A stretch of 64,000 nucleotides of DNA from Pseudomonas sp. sp1636 (GTDB taxonomy: Bacteria > Pseudomonadota > Gammaproteobacteria > Pseudomonadales > Pseudomonadaceae), in assembly GCF_030376615.1 (NCBI RefSeq), contig NZ_JARRAB010000021.1, positions 28,551 to 92,550 on the forward strand. Direction: 5' to 3'. This document shows, one piece after another, positions 1 through 9,499 of this stretch. A program made the position numbers and the translations under genes. Each line of letters begins with the position of its first letter. Position 1 is the first letter of the stretch. Under the pieces are notes generated by a model, which made no database searches, was not told the DNA's origin, and saw only the letters and a program-made list of their open reading frames with translations.

Positions 1-35
1 GCCTGGGAATAAGCTTGAGGCGCCGCCGGCTGCCC

Positions 36-665
36 TCAGGCCAGCGGCACTGTGGCCTGCATCGACGGTCGCTGGCTGACGTCTGCATACCAGTCGGCCA
101 GTTGCGGGAAGCGTTCGCGCCAGCCCAGTTGCGGCTGGCGTAAGTCCAGGTAGCCGAGGGCGCAGGCGACGCCGATCGCGGCGATATCGAAGTGGCAGGC
201 CAGCTCGGCAATGGCCTCGTTCTCGAACTGCTGCAGGGCGCGCTCGATCTTCGCCTGCTGCCCTTGCTGCCACTGTTCCCAGCGCTTTTCCGGCGGGCGC
301 AGAAAGGTTTCGTAGCGAACCAGCACGGCGGCGTCGAGAATCGCGTCGGCCAGGGCGGCCAGGGTCAGGCGCCGCCAGCGCGACGAGCCCTGCAGCGGGA
401 TCAGCGGCTCGCCGACATGTTGCTGGTCGAGGTAGTCGAGGATCACCCGGCTGTCGTGCAGCACGTTGCCGTCGGCCAGGCGCAATGCGGGAATCTTGCC
501 CGCCGGGTTGTGCCGATTGAGTTCGGCGTCGGCCGTGGTCGGGGTGGCCTGAACCGGTTGCAGGGCCACGCGGTCGAGCTGGCCGGTCTCGTGCAGCAGC
601 ACCATGACCTTGCGCACGAAGGGCGAGCTGGGTGAGTAGAACAGGGTCATGCCGGGGCTGGACAT
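36..665 (-). CDS. Glutathione S-transferase family protein
   Basis: 209 residues, the usual length for a cytosolic bacterial GST. The N-terminal thioredoxin-like half opens with LFYSPSSPFVRKV, where glutathione-contacting serines are expected. It carries NPAGKIPALRLADG with the conserved cis-proline, then DSRVILDYL, the second glutathione-binding block. The C-terminal half is the all-alpha substrate domain ending in the family-like QLADWYADVSQRPS. Family knowledge predicts glutathione conjugation or reduction of an unknown electrophile in the cytoplasm. The start at 665 is preceded by AAGGAGA at good spacing; an internal ATG at 650 is an alternative. It is transcribed away from the symporter genes and looks monocistronic. 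The substrate cannot be read from sequence. Confidence 0.9.
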   Translation of the reverse strand: MSSPGMTLFYSPSSPFVRKVMVLLHETGQLDRVALQPVQATPTTADAELNRHNPAGKIPALRLADGNVLHDSRVILDYLDQQHVGEPLIPLQGSSRWRRLTLAALADAILDAAVLVRYETFLRPPEKRWEQWQQGQQAKIERALQQFENEAIAELACHFDIAAIGVACALGYLDLRQPQLGWRERFPQLADWYADVSQRPSMQATVPLA

Positions 666-1010
666 AGGGTCTCCTTAACAGGCGGTTGCAAGAGCAGTGC
701 GTTCGCTGCGCGCGGGCATCCCGCCTGATCCGGCCTGCTGATGTGTTGGGCGGCGTTCCTTATCGGCAACCTGCGGTTCGGTTGAATTGGCGCAGATCCC
801 GCGTTGTATCCGGTGCATGTTCATTCGACCTTGGTAGGGGCGGCGGTTCCCGGCGGCCCGGGTTGGGTGGCCGAACGTCGCGCAAATGGGCGCTATGCGG
901 CTTGCAGCCCGCCGTCGGGCGCGGGCACTCGACCAAAGTCGCGCTAGCGGTCGCCACTGGGACTGCTATGTTGAAACGGTCAAAACAACAAAAACCGAGG
1001 AGTCCCTCAT
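666..1010. other. Divergent intergenic region, GST / symporter
   Basis: 345 bases without a convincing gene. It must hold both divergent promoters. A Shine-Dalgarno GAGGAG lies just before the symporter small-subunit ATG. Short reading frames here have no recognisable motif and overlap one another. I see no clear operator. Confidence 0.5.
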
Positions 1011-1277
1011 ATGTCCGTATCCAAGCAAGAGGCCGCCAAGGCCTACTGGAAAGATAACCTGCGGCTGATGTTAATGCTGTTGGCCATCTGGTTCACAGTG
1101 TCATTCGGCGCAGGGATTCTGTTTGTCGAACAGCTCAACCATATTCAGTTCTTCGGCTTCCCTCTGGGCTTCTGGTTTGCCCAGCAGGGGTCAATCTATG
1201 TGTTTGTCCTAATGATCTTCTTCTACGTCTGGAAGATGAATCAGTACGACCGCAAACACGACGTCCACGAAGAATAA
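1011..1277 (+). CDS. DUF4212 sodium:solute symporter small subunit
   Basis: 88 residues with two hydrophobic segments (about 19-40 and 53-75) joined by a short loop, ending in a charged tail (WKMNQYDRKHDVHEE). This is the pattern of the DUF4212 family, small inner-membrane partners of VC_2705-type sodium:solute symporters. The next gene starts 10 bases downstream and is that symporter, so the two form one operon. The small subunit is thought to assist assembly or activity of the large one; its exact role is not settled. GAGGAG before the ATG fixes the start. Confidence is high from the pairing and the family-like YWKDNLRLMLMLLAIWF opening. Confidence 0.9.
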   Translation: MSVSKQEAAKAYWKDNLRLMLMLLAIWFTVSFGAGILFVEQLNHIQFFGFPLGFWFAQQGSIYVFVLMIFFYVWKMNQYDRKHDVHEE

Positions 1278-1287
1278 GGCGCCGAGC

Positions 1288-3054
<1,767 letters not shown>

Positions 3055-3071
3055 GTGCTAAAGCGCTAAAC

Positions 3072-3100
3072 AAAACGCCCCGGTAACGGGGCGTTTTGCT
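3072..3100 (+). terminator. Rho-independent terminator after the symporter operon
   Basis: Perfect 10-bp stem AAAACGCCCC / GGGGCGTTTT around the loop GGTAAC, 17 bases after the symporter stop. The stem itself supplies the T-run. Confidence 0.9.
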
Positions 3101-3571
3101 GTGTGCAGGATTCCGGCTTTTTTATCGGCGATGGGCCCGGGCGTGAGGGGCTAGCCGTAAGCGGCTGCAGCCGCGGCATTCGCGGGTAAATCCGCGCCTG
3201 CCAAAGCACTACCGTTCATGCAAGCCGTAAGCGGGACTTGGCCTTTTTATAGGCTCTGTACCCGTTAGGTGTTGTATCACCAGGCGCGAACTGCCTGCGA
3301 TCCGTAGGAGGCCCGACCTCGGGGCGAGCTTTGGCTATACCGCGAAACGATGGGCAGGCAGCCCTGCGGGCTGCATTCGCCGCGGGGCGCGTGACCCACA
3401 TGGATGTGGGAAATGCCGCTAGCCTGTCAGGAACAGGCGCGGCCCTCCGACAAGAGATCGCGCATGCAACACATAATTGGGACATAGCCTTTTTATAGAT
3501 GCAGATCAAGGCCGGCCGCCGGCGGCGTGCTTAGAATCGCGCCCCCTCCTGGATTTTCGAGCCTGCGGCAT
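3101..3571. repeat. Intergenic repeat region with duplicated 38-bp motif
   Basis: No convincing gene in about 470 bases. On the minus strand a motif beginning CTATAAAAAGGC and ending in TTGCATG occurs twice as diverged direct repeats (about 3465-3502 and 3219-3256). A third relative lies near 33477. A 97-residue open frame on the minus strand spans both copies, so its YKKAMSQL/YKKAKSRL ends are only the repeat read out. I treat it as non-coding repeat DNA. Confidence 0.5.
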
Positions 3572-4888
3572 ATGCCTTCTGCACCCCGTCATACCGAACT
3601 GCTGTCTCCGGCCGGTACCCTGAAGAACATGCGCTATGCCTTCGCCTACGGGGCCGATGCGGTGTATGCCGGGCAACCGCGTTATAGCCTGCGGGTGCGC
3701 AACAACGAGTTCGATCACGCCAACCTGGCGCTCGGCATTGCCGAGGCCCATGCCCAGGGCAAGCAATTCTACGTGGTGGTCAACATCGCGCCGCACAACG
3801 CCAAGCTGAAGACCTTTCTCCGGGATCTGCTGCCGGTGGTGTCGATGGGCCCGGATGCGCTGATCATGTCCGACCCCGGCCTGATCATGCTGGTGCGCGA
3901 GCATTACCCACAGATGTCGATTCACCTGTCGGTGCAGGCCAACGCGGTGAACTGGGCCAGCGTCAAGTTCTGGCAACGGCAGGGCTTGAGCCGGGTGATC
4001 CTGTCGCGCGAGTTGTCGCTGGAAGAGATCGCCGAGATCCACGCCGAGGTGCCGGGCATGGAGCTGGAGGTGTTCGTCCACGGCGCGCTGTGCATGGCCT
4101 ATTCCGGGCGCTGCCTGCTGTCCGGCTATATCAACAAGCGCGACCCCAATCAGGGCAGTTGCACCAATGCCTGCCGCTGGCAGTACAAGGCCGAGCCGGC
4201 GCAGGAGAACGAACTGGGCGATATCGTGCGTATCGTCGAGCCGACCCTGGGCGCCGGCGCGCCGACCGAGCAGGTGTTCCTGCTGGAGGACGGCAGCCGT
4301 CCCGGCGAGCAGATGGCCGCCTACGAGGACGAGCACGGCACCTACATCATGAATTCCAAGGATCTGCGCGCGGTGCAGCACGTCGAGCGTCTGGTGCAGA
4401 TGGGCGTGCACTCGCTGAAGATCGAGGGCCGGACCAAATCCCATTACTACGTGGCGCGCACCGCCCAGGTGTACCGCAAGGCCATCGACGATGCGCTGGC
4501 CGGTCGGCCGTTCGACCAGTCGTTGCTCGGCACCCTGGAGTCCCTGGCCCATCGCGGCTACACCGAGGGCTTTCTGCGGCGCCATGTGCACGACGAATAC
4601 CAGAACTACCAACGCGGCAGCTCGGTCTCCGAGCAGCAGCAGTTCGTCGGCGAGTTGACCGGCGAGCGGCGTGGCGAGCTGGCCGAGGTGCGGGTGAAGA
4701 ACCGCTTCGCCCTGGCCGATGGCCTGGAACTGATGACGCCCCAGGGCAACCTGCGCTTCAATCTCGATAGCCTGGAGAATCGCCAGGGGCAGGCGATCAG
4801 CGTCGCCCCGGGCGATGGCCATGTGGTCTACCTGCCGGTGCCGGCCGGGGTGTCGCTGGAATACGGACTGTTGATGCGCGATCTGTAG
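3572..4888 (+). CDS. trhP: tRNA 5-hydroxyuridine synthesis protein TrhP (YegQ family, peptidase U32)
   Basis: 438 residues, collinear with E. coli YegQ as I remember it: ELLSPAGTLKNMRYAFAYG at the start, then VVVNIAPHNAKLKTF, a central block with VHGALCMAYSGRCLLSGY and CTNACRW holding the family cysteines, and SLKIEGRTKSHYYVARTAQ. TrhP proteins install the hydroxyl of 5-hydroxyuridine at position 34 of tRNAs, using prephenate rather than oxygen, so it acts in tRNA wobble modification in the cytoplasm. The old name 'protease' comes only from the U32 family label. I chose the ATG at 3572 because similarity starts there; the frame is open to 3527. Single-gene unit. Confidence 0.95.
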   Translation: MPSAPRHTELLSPAGTLKNMRYAFAYGADAVYAGQPRYSLRVRNNEFDHANLALGIAEAHAQGKQFYVVVNIAPHNAKLKTFLRDLLPVVSMGPDALIMSDPGLIMLVREHYPQMSIHLSVQANAVNWASVKFWQRQGLSRVILSRELSLEEIAEIHAEVPGMELEVFVHGALCMAYSGRCLLSGYINKRDPNQGSCTNACRWQYKAEPAQENELGDIVRIVEPTLGAGAPTEQVFLLEDGSRPGEQMAAYEDEHGTYIMNSKDLRAVQHVERLVQMGVHSLKIEGRTKSHYYVARTAQVYRKAIDDALAGRPFDQSLLGTLESLAHRGYTEGFLRRHVHDEYQNYQRGSSVSEQQQFVGELTGERRGELAEVRVKNRFALADGLELMTPQGNLRFNLDSLENRQGQAISVAPGDGHVVYLPVPAGVSLEYGLLMRDL

Positions 4889-5044
4889 GCTGGATGCGTC
4901 CATGGTGGATGAAATGGGCGTCATCCACCCAGACGATCAAGCCGTGGCCCGGATTGCGCCGCGTTTCGCGGCTTATCCGGGCTACGGGGCTGTTGTCGTG
5001 TCGCGGTGCGCCATGCGCCCCAATAACTGTGCGCCGGCCAGGCC
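4889..5044. repeat. Short repeat-type spacer between convergent genes
   Basis: Contains an inverted repeat GGTGGATGA (4904-4912) / TCATCCACC (4921-4929) and a second motif of the form ATTGCGCCGCG...CGGCTTATCCGGGCTAC. The latter recurs in altered form near 12455-12495 and 18666-18722, so it is a dispersed intergenic repeat. The hairpins could serve as bidirectional termination between trhP and the exonuclease gene. Confidence 0.45.
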
Positions 5045-5752
5045 TTACAGCGAATGCGCGCGCTGGCGTCGGCGCCAGCTGGCCAGGCGCTGATCCAGCG
5101 CCGGCAGGCTGTCGAGCTGTTGCTGGCGCGCCTTGCTGAACAGGATCAGGGCCAGCTCGGCGGTGGCCAGGGCGTCGGCGCTGGCATGATGGCGTTGCTG
5201 CACCTGCAGGCCGAAATAGCGGATCCAGTCGTCCAGGCCGCCGCGCGGGATTTTCGCCTGCGGACAGAGCAGCGGCGCCAGTTCGGCGACATCGAAGAAG
5301 CGGTGGCGCAGGTGATGGCCCAGGCTCTGCTTGAGGGCGCGGCCGAGCATGCGCTGGTCGAAGCCGGCATGGAAGGCCAGTAGCGGGCTGTCGCCGAGGA
5401 ATTCCATAAAGTCCAGCAGCGCTTCGGCCGGCTCCACGCCGTTGGCGATCTCGCTGGGTGCGATGCCATGGATCAGCACGCTGGCGCTGACCTTGTGGTC
5501 GAGGCGTTGCAAGGTGCATTCGAACTGCTGGCCAAGGTCGATGGCGCCCTGTTCGATCACCACCGCGCCAATCGACAGCAATTGATCGCGTTTCATGTCG
5601 AAGCCGCTGGTTTCCAGATCGAGCACCACCAGGCGCTGTTCGCCCAGCGGGGTGCTGTCGAGGGCGGCAGGCCCGGCCAGGCGAATGCGTCGATCCAGTT
5701 GCGACTCGAGCAGGGCGGGGCCGCGGCCAGTGAACCAGGTGAATTGACTCAT
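5045..5752 (-). CDS. DnaQ-like 3'-5' exonuclease (DEDDh)
   Basis: 235 residues. Exo I is VVLDLETSGFD (about 42-52) with the catalytic Asp and Glu. Exo II is FHAGFDQRM (about 127-135). Exo III is HHASADALATAEL near 189-201, giving the His and Asp of the DEDDh class. The fold matches DNA polymerase III epsilon-type exonucleases, but there is no polymerase-binding tail like that of DnaQ, so it is probably a stand-alone nuclease on DNA or RNA ends. Its start overlaps the stop of the cNMP/CBS protein gene by four bases, so the pair is translationally coupled. This pair beside a VC_2705-type symporter recurs in other genomes as I recall. Confidence 0.88.
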   Translation of the reverse strand: MSQFTWFTGRGPALLESQLDRRIRLAGPAALDSTPLGEQRLVVLDLETSGFDMKRDQLLSIGAVVIEQGAIDLGQQFECTLQRLDHKVSASVLIHGIAPSEIANGVEPAEALLDFMEFLGDSPLLAFHAGFDQRMLGRALKQSLGHHLRHRFFDVAELAPLLCPQAKIPRGGLDDWIRYFGLQVQQRHHASADALATAELALILFSKARQQQLDSLPALDQRLASWRRRQRAHSL

Positions 5753-7680
5753 AGCTGGTACCTCAGGGCCAGGCTGCTTTGCAGGCGCTGGGCCTGACGG
5801 AAGGCTTCGCGCAGGATGCGCCGATCCAGCTGGTTGAGGCGGTCGGGATCGATGCGGTTGGAGTAGGGCCGATCCTGCTGGGCTTGCAGTTGATGTTGCT
5901 GCATGCGCGTCTGCTGGATGAAGTGGTAGGCCTCTTCATAGGCCGCGCCGTCGAGCGGCTCGATCACGCCCTTGGCGATCAGCTCGCGCAATCGTTCCAG
6001 GGTGTTGCAGGCTTCGATGTCGTGGGCCAGGGCGAGCAGGCGGGCGCCATCGACAAAGGGGGTCAGACCCTGCACCTTGAGGTCGAGGGTGTCTTTTTCG
6101 GCGCCCTTGCGGGCCACCACGAAGTCGCGAAAACGCCCCACCGGCGGGCGCTGGCGCAGGGCATTTTCGGCCATCATGCGTTGGAACAGGCTGTTGCCGG
6201 CGACCTGTTTGAGCAGGTTCTGGCGCAGCAGGTCACAGCCGTAGGGATCGCCCCAGACCACCCGCAGGTCGAAGTAGATGCTCGATTTGAGCAGGTTCTC
6301 CGGGGTCGCTTCATCGATAAAGCTGGTGAAGCGTCGCGTCCACTCGTGGCGCGACAGGCACAGCTCCGGGTTGCCGGCCATGATATTGCCCTTGCACAGG
6401 GTGAAACCGCACTGGGCCAGGCGCTGGTTGATCTCGACGGCCAGCGGCAGCAGGCGGCGGCGCATGTCGGCGGCGCTCGCCGCGTCGCTGGCCTCGAACA
6501 GGATGCCGTTGTCCTGGTCGGTGTGCAGGGTCTGTTCGCGGCGGCCCTCGCTGCCGAAGCACAGCCAGGTGAAGGGCACCCCGGGGTTGCCGAGGTCTTC
6601 CAGGGTCAGTTCGATCACCCGGCACACGGTGTGGTCGTTGAACAGGGTGATGATGTGGGTGATCTGGGTCGAGCTGGCGCCGTGGGCGAGCATGCGCTCA
6701 ACCAGTTGCTGGATGTCGCTGCGCAGCGCGGCCAGGGTCTCGACCGAGCCGGCATGGCGGATGGTGCGCGCCAGATGCACCAGGTCGACCCGCTGCAGGC
6801 TGAACAGGTCGCGCTCGGAGACCACGCCGCACAGGCGCTCGTGCTCGACCAGGCAGATGTGGGCGATATGCCGCTCGGTCATGGCGATCGCCGCCTCGAA
6901 GGCGCTGGCGTCGGGCGGCAGGTAGAAGGGCTCGAGCGTCATCAGGCTGGCGATCGGCTGCTCCAGCGAGCTGCCGTCGGCGATCACCCGGCGCAGGTCG
7001 CGCAGGGTGAAGATGCCCAGGGGTTTGAGCGCCGCATCGACGATGACGATGCAGCCGACGTGCTGCTCGTGCATCAGTTGCACGGCCGTGCGCAGCGGCG
7101 TGGCGGGCGGACAGCTGATCGGCTGGCGCATGGCCAGTTCACCCAGGCGGCTGTCCAGCGAATACTGCGCGCCCAGGCTTTCCACCGCGCGCATCTGTAC
7201 CTGCTGGTTGACCTGATCGAGCAGGCTGCTGACCCCGCGCAGGGCGAAGTCGCGAAACGGGTTGGACAGCGCGAACAGCTTGACGAAGGCCGGCTTGCTC
7301 AGCAGCAGACAGAAGGTGTCTTCGGCGGCCAGGTGTTCGGTGCGGGTGGCGCGCTCGCCGATCAGCGCCGCCAGCGGGAAGCATTCGCCGCTGGCGATCT
7401 CGAAGGTGGTCTCGCTGCCGCGCTTGGCCGAGTGCGGACGCTCGCCATGCACATGGCCCTGCTTGACGATGTAGAAGTATTCGACCGGCCCGTCGCTGGG
7501 CTTGATGATGGTCTCGCCGGCGCTGTAGAAGCGCAGCTGGCAGTTTTCCACCAGGTAGGCCAGGTGGGCCATGTCCATCTGGTTGAACGGGGGGTATTTG
7601 TGCAGGAACTCCACGGTGCCGTGAATGTTCTGCAACACCGCTGTCTTGCCCGCCTGGGTGTAAGCGTCCGATTTGCTCAT
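5749..7680 (-). CDS. cNMP-binding / CBS-pair / DUF294 nucleotidyltransferase-like protein
   Basis: 643 residues with four modules: a cyclic-nucleotide-binding fold at about 25-140 (AGETIIKPSDGPVEYFYIVKQG), a CBS pair at about 185-305 (GCIVIVDAALKPLGIFTLRDL; CGVVSERDLF), a DUF294 domain whose CFGSEGRREQTLHTDQDNG is the G-S-x(n)-D-x-D signature of the nucleotidyltransferase superfamily, and a helical substrate-binding C-terminus. Family knowledge suggests a nucleotide-sensing signalling enzyme that modifies a protein or nucleotide; the substrate is unknown. It is cotranscribed with the overlapping exonuclease gene. Proximity to the acetate-type symporter suggests a role in carbon-uptake control, which is inference only. 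Confidence 0.85.
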   Translation of the reverse strand: MSKSDAYTQAGKTAVLQNIHGTVEFLHKYPPFNQMDMAHLAYLVENCQLRFYSAGETIIKPSDGPVEYFYIVKQGHVHGERPHSAKRGSETTFEIASGECFPLAALIGERATRTEHLAAEDTFCLLLSKPAFVKLFALSNPFRDFALRGVSSLLDQVNQQVQMRAVESLGAQYSLDSRLGELAMRQPISCPPATPLRTAVQLMHEQHVGCIVIVDAALKPLGIFTLRDLRRVIADGSSLEQPIASLMTLEPFYLPPDASAFEAAIAMTERHIAHICLVEHERLCGVVSERDLFSLQRVDLVHLARTIRHAGSVETLAALRSDIQQLVERMLAHGASSTQITHIITLFNDHTVCRVIELTLEDLGNPGVPFTWLCFGSEGRREQTLHTDQDNGILFEASDAASAADMRRRLLPLAVEINQRLAQCGFTLCKGNIMAGNPELCLSRHEWTRRFTSFIDEATPENLLKSSIYFDLRVVWGDPYGCDLLRQNLLKQVAGNSLFQRMMAENALRQRPPVGRFRDFVVARKGAEKDTLDLKVQGLTPFVDGARLLALAHDIEACNTLERLRELIAKGVIEPLDGAAYEEAYHFIQQTRMQQHQLQAQQDRPYSNRIDPDRLNQLDRRILREAFRQAQRLQSSLALRYQL

Positions 7681-7808
7681 GCCGCGCGGCCTCGAAGCAA
7701 GGGTGAGTGGCTATGGTCGGCCGCAACGGCCAGGGTGCCCATTGGACGTAAGTCTAGTCGGGCCTGACCGTTTGCCTGCTCGGCGGCGTTGCCTGGGTGT
7801 TGTTGGGC

Positions 7809-8279
7809 TTACTCCAGGCCCAGCAGCTGCAAGGCGCGTTGCGCCTCGATCACCCCGGACAGCGCGTGGCGGCCGCCTTGGCCATCGAACAGCAGGGTGC
7901 GCGGCAACTCGCCGCGCCAGCTCGGGTCGATGGCGAACGCCAGGGCTTCGGGCGCCTCGCTGCCGTAGGCGAAATGCCGCCCGGGCACGGCCAGTTTTTC
8001 CAGCAGCTCGGCATGGCCGCTGGCGACCGGTTCGCTGGCCAGGGTGATCAGTTGGATGCCCGGGTGCTGGCGCAGCAATTCGCCGAACTGGGCGAGGTTT
8101 TTCTTGCAGTAGGCGCATTCCAGCGACCACAGCGCCAGCAGGGTGGGCTGCCGGTATTGGCCGGGGTCGACGAGCAGGCGCGCCTGTTCTTTGTTCAGCG
8201 GTTCGATTGACGGCTGGGCGCAGGCCAGGCCGGCGAGCAGGCAGAGGCTGTACAGGCAGCGGGAGACGAAGCGGGTCAT
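7809..8279 (-). CDS. Thioredoxin-like exported protein (TlpA type)
   Basis: 156 residues starting with an apparent signal peptide (MTRFVSRCLYSLCLLAGLACA) that may be lipoprotein-like or cleaved after ACA. The mature part has TLLALWSLECAYCKKNLAQF, a thioredoxin-fold CxxC (CAYC) after the usual beta strand, and the cis-Pro region near ELPRTLLFDG. Predicted periplasmic thiol-disulfide protein. The start at 8279 overlaps the stop of the sialidase-like gene (ATGA), so the two are coupled; the frame is open further upstream only because it runs antiphase through that gene. Position as last gene after a TonB receptor suggests it matures or reduces a cysteine-bearing or metal-binding partner, possibly the CQCC-containing sialidase-like protein. 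Confidence 0.8.
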   Translation of the reverse strand: MTRFVSRCLYSLCLLAGLACAQPSIEPLNKEQARLLVDPGQYRQPTLLALWSLECAYCKKNLAQFGELLRQHPGIQLITLASEPVASGHAELLEKLAVPGRHFAYGSEAPEALAFAIDPSWRGELPRTLLFDGQGGRHALSGVIEAQRALQLLGLE

Positions 8280-9454
8280 GGCAGGGGGTATCCTTGGAGG
8301 CCGTATTGTGCGCTGTTCCAGAACGCCAGCAGACGCTGGCCGTGGCGCAACAGGCGGGGGTGGTCGGAGGCGCCGCTGCTCTGCGCCAGCGTTACGCGGC
8401 GAAAACTGCGGCCGTTGTCGTCGGAGATTTCCGCCAGCAATTGGGTCTGTTCGCCGTCGAATTCCTTCCACAGCAGCACCACCCGCGGGCCCAGGCTGGC
8501 GACGCTGGCATGGGCGGCGCGCGGCCCGCCGACGGCCCGCTGGCCTTGTACGCCCTGCGGGGCGAGCCGGCCGTAGAACACCGGGCCGTCCTCGCCATGG
8601 GGGCTGAACCAGACCGCGTGGCGCTGGCCTGCGCCATCCACCGCCAACGCCGGGCCGTGGTGCGGGCAGGCATCTATGCGCCAGGCATCGAAGGTGGCGC
8701 GTTGCAGCGGCTCGGCCGCGCCTTGGCGGGGCAGGCGCAACAGGGCATGGTCGCGCTCGCTGTTGGCGAACACCTGGCGCCACATCAGCAGCAGACTGCC
8801 GTCGTTATCCTCGGTGAGGGCCAGGCGGCAGCACTGGCAGGAATGGTCGGCCAGTTTGTATTCGGCGGCAAAATTGCGCCCACCGTCATCCGAGTGGGTG
8901 GCATAGAGCGTCGAACCGCTGTACTCACGGCCGGCCTGCTCGGCCGCCAACTGTTCGCGGCCGTCGATCCAGACCAATTGCAGGCGCCCGTCCGCGCCCA
9001 GGTGCATGCGCGGGAAGCTGTGTCCGGTCAGGCTGCGATCCCGGTGCACGGTGACGGGGGCGCTGAAATCGCGGCCATTGTCGGCGCGGGCGAAGCGCAC
9101 ATCGCCGGTAAAGCGTTGCTCGAAACGCCGCGCCCAGCTGACATAGAGCGCGCCATCGGCGGCCACGGCCAACTGCGGATGGTTTTCGCCATCGGCGGCA
9201 ATGGCTTCGGCGTCCCGGTTGACCTGGGCGTGGGCCTGCCAGCTGTTGCCGTCGTCCTGGCTGCGTTGGATATGGATGCGACCGTGTCTGACCAGGGCGG
9301 CGTAGAGTGCGCCGTCCGGGCCCGAGGCCAGGCCAATGGCCAGCTCGCCGTGCTGGCCGCCATGTTTGTCATGGTCGCCGCCGCCAGCCAGGATCGGCTG
9401 AGCGCAACAGCTCAGCAGCAGTATGGCCAGCCAGCGCAGGGGGTGTCGTTTCAT
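8276..9454 (-). CDS. Secreted sialidase-like beta-propeller protein with Asp-boxes
   Basis: 392 residues. Signal peptide MKRHPLRWLAILLLSCCAQPILA, then a His/Asp-rich start (GGGDHDKHGGQHGE) that could bind metal. Four Asp-box-like turns are visible: SQDDGNSWQA, ADNGRDFSAP, SDDGGRNFAA and SDDNGRSFRR, the hallmark of the sialidase/BNR propeller. The arginine triad needed for true sialidases is not evident to me, so hydrolase activity is doubtful. A DHSCQCCRL segment gives a C-x-C-C cluster that may bind metal or be redox active. It lies between the TonB receptor (45-base gap) and the thioredoxin-like gene (overlap), so one operon. Role: perhaps a periplasmic metal or ligand carrier; not known. 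Confidence 0.7.
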   Translation of the reverse strand: MKRHPLRWLAILLLSCCAQPILAGGGDHDKHGGQHGELAIGLASGPDGALYAALVRHGRIHIQRSQDDGNSWQAHAQVNRDAEAIAADGENHPQLAVAADGALYVSWARRFEQRFTGDVRFARADNGRDFSAPVTVHRDRSLTGHSFPRMHLGADGRLQLVWIDGREQLAAEQAGREYSGSTLYATHSDDGGRNFAAEYKLADHSCQCCRLALTEDNDGSLLLMWRQVFANSERDHALLRLPRQGAAEPLQRATFDAWRIDACPHHGPALAVDGAGQRHAVWFSPHGEDGPVFYGRLAPQGVQGQRAVGGPRAAHASVASLGPRVVLLWKEFDGEQTQLLAEISDDNGRSFRRVTLAQSSGASDHPRLLRHGQRLLAFWNSAQYGLQGYPLP

Positions 9455-9499
9455 TGCAGGGTTCCTGTAGAGGGGGGGCGTTCGCCCCCGGTCGATGGA

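Noticed and set aside
3216..3509. 97-residue protein upstream of trhP
   Set aside because: Its two similar ends are copies of a DNA repeat, and no ribosome-binding site or family is visible.
5779..7767. 662-codon plus-strand frame opposite the cNMP/CBS protein
   Set aside because: Same reason: the minus-strand protein has recognisable domains; this frame is compositional noise.
8276..9454. True sialidase
   Set aside because: Asp-boxes are present, but I cannot find the arginine triad and catalytic Tyr/Glu pair, so I only call it sialidase-like.
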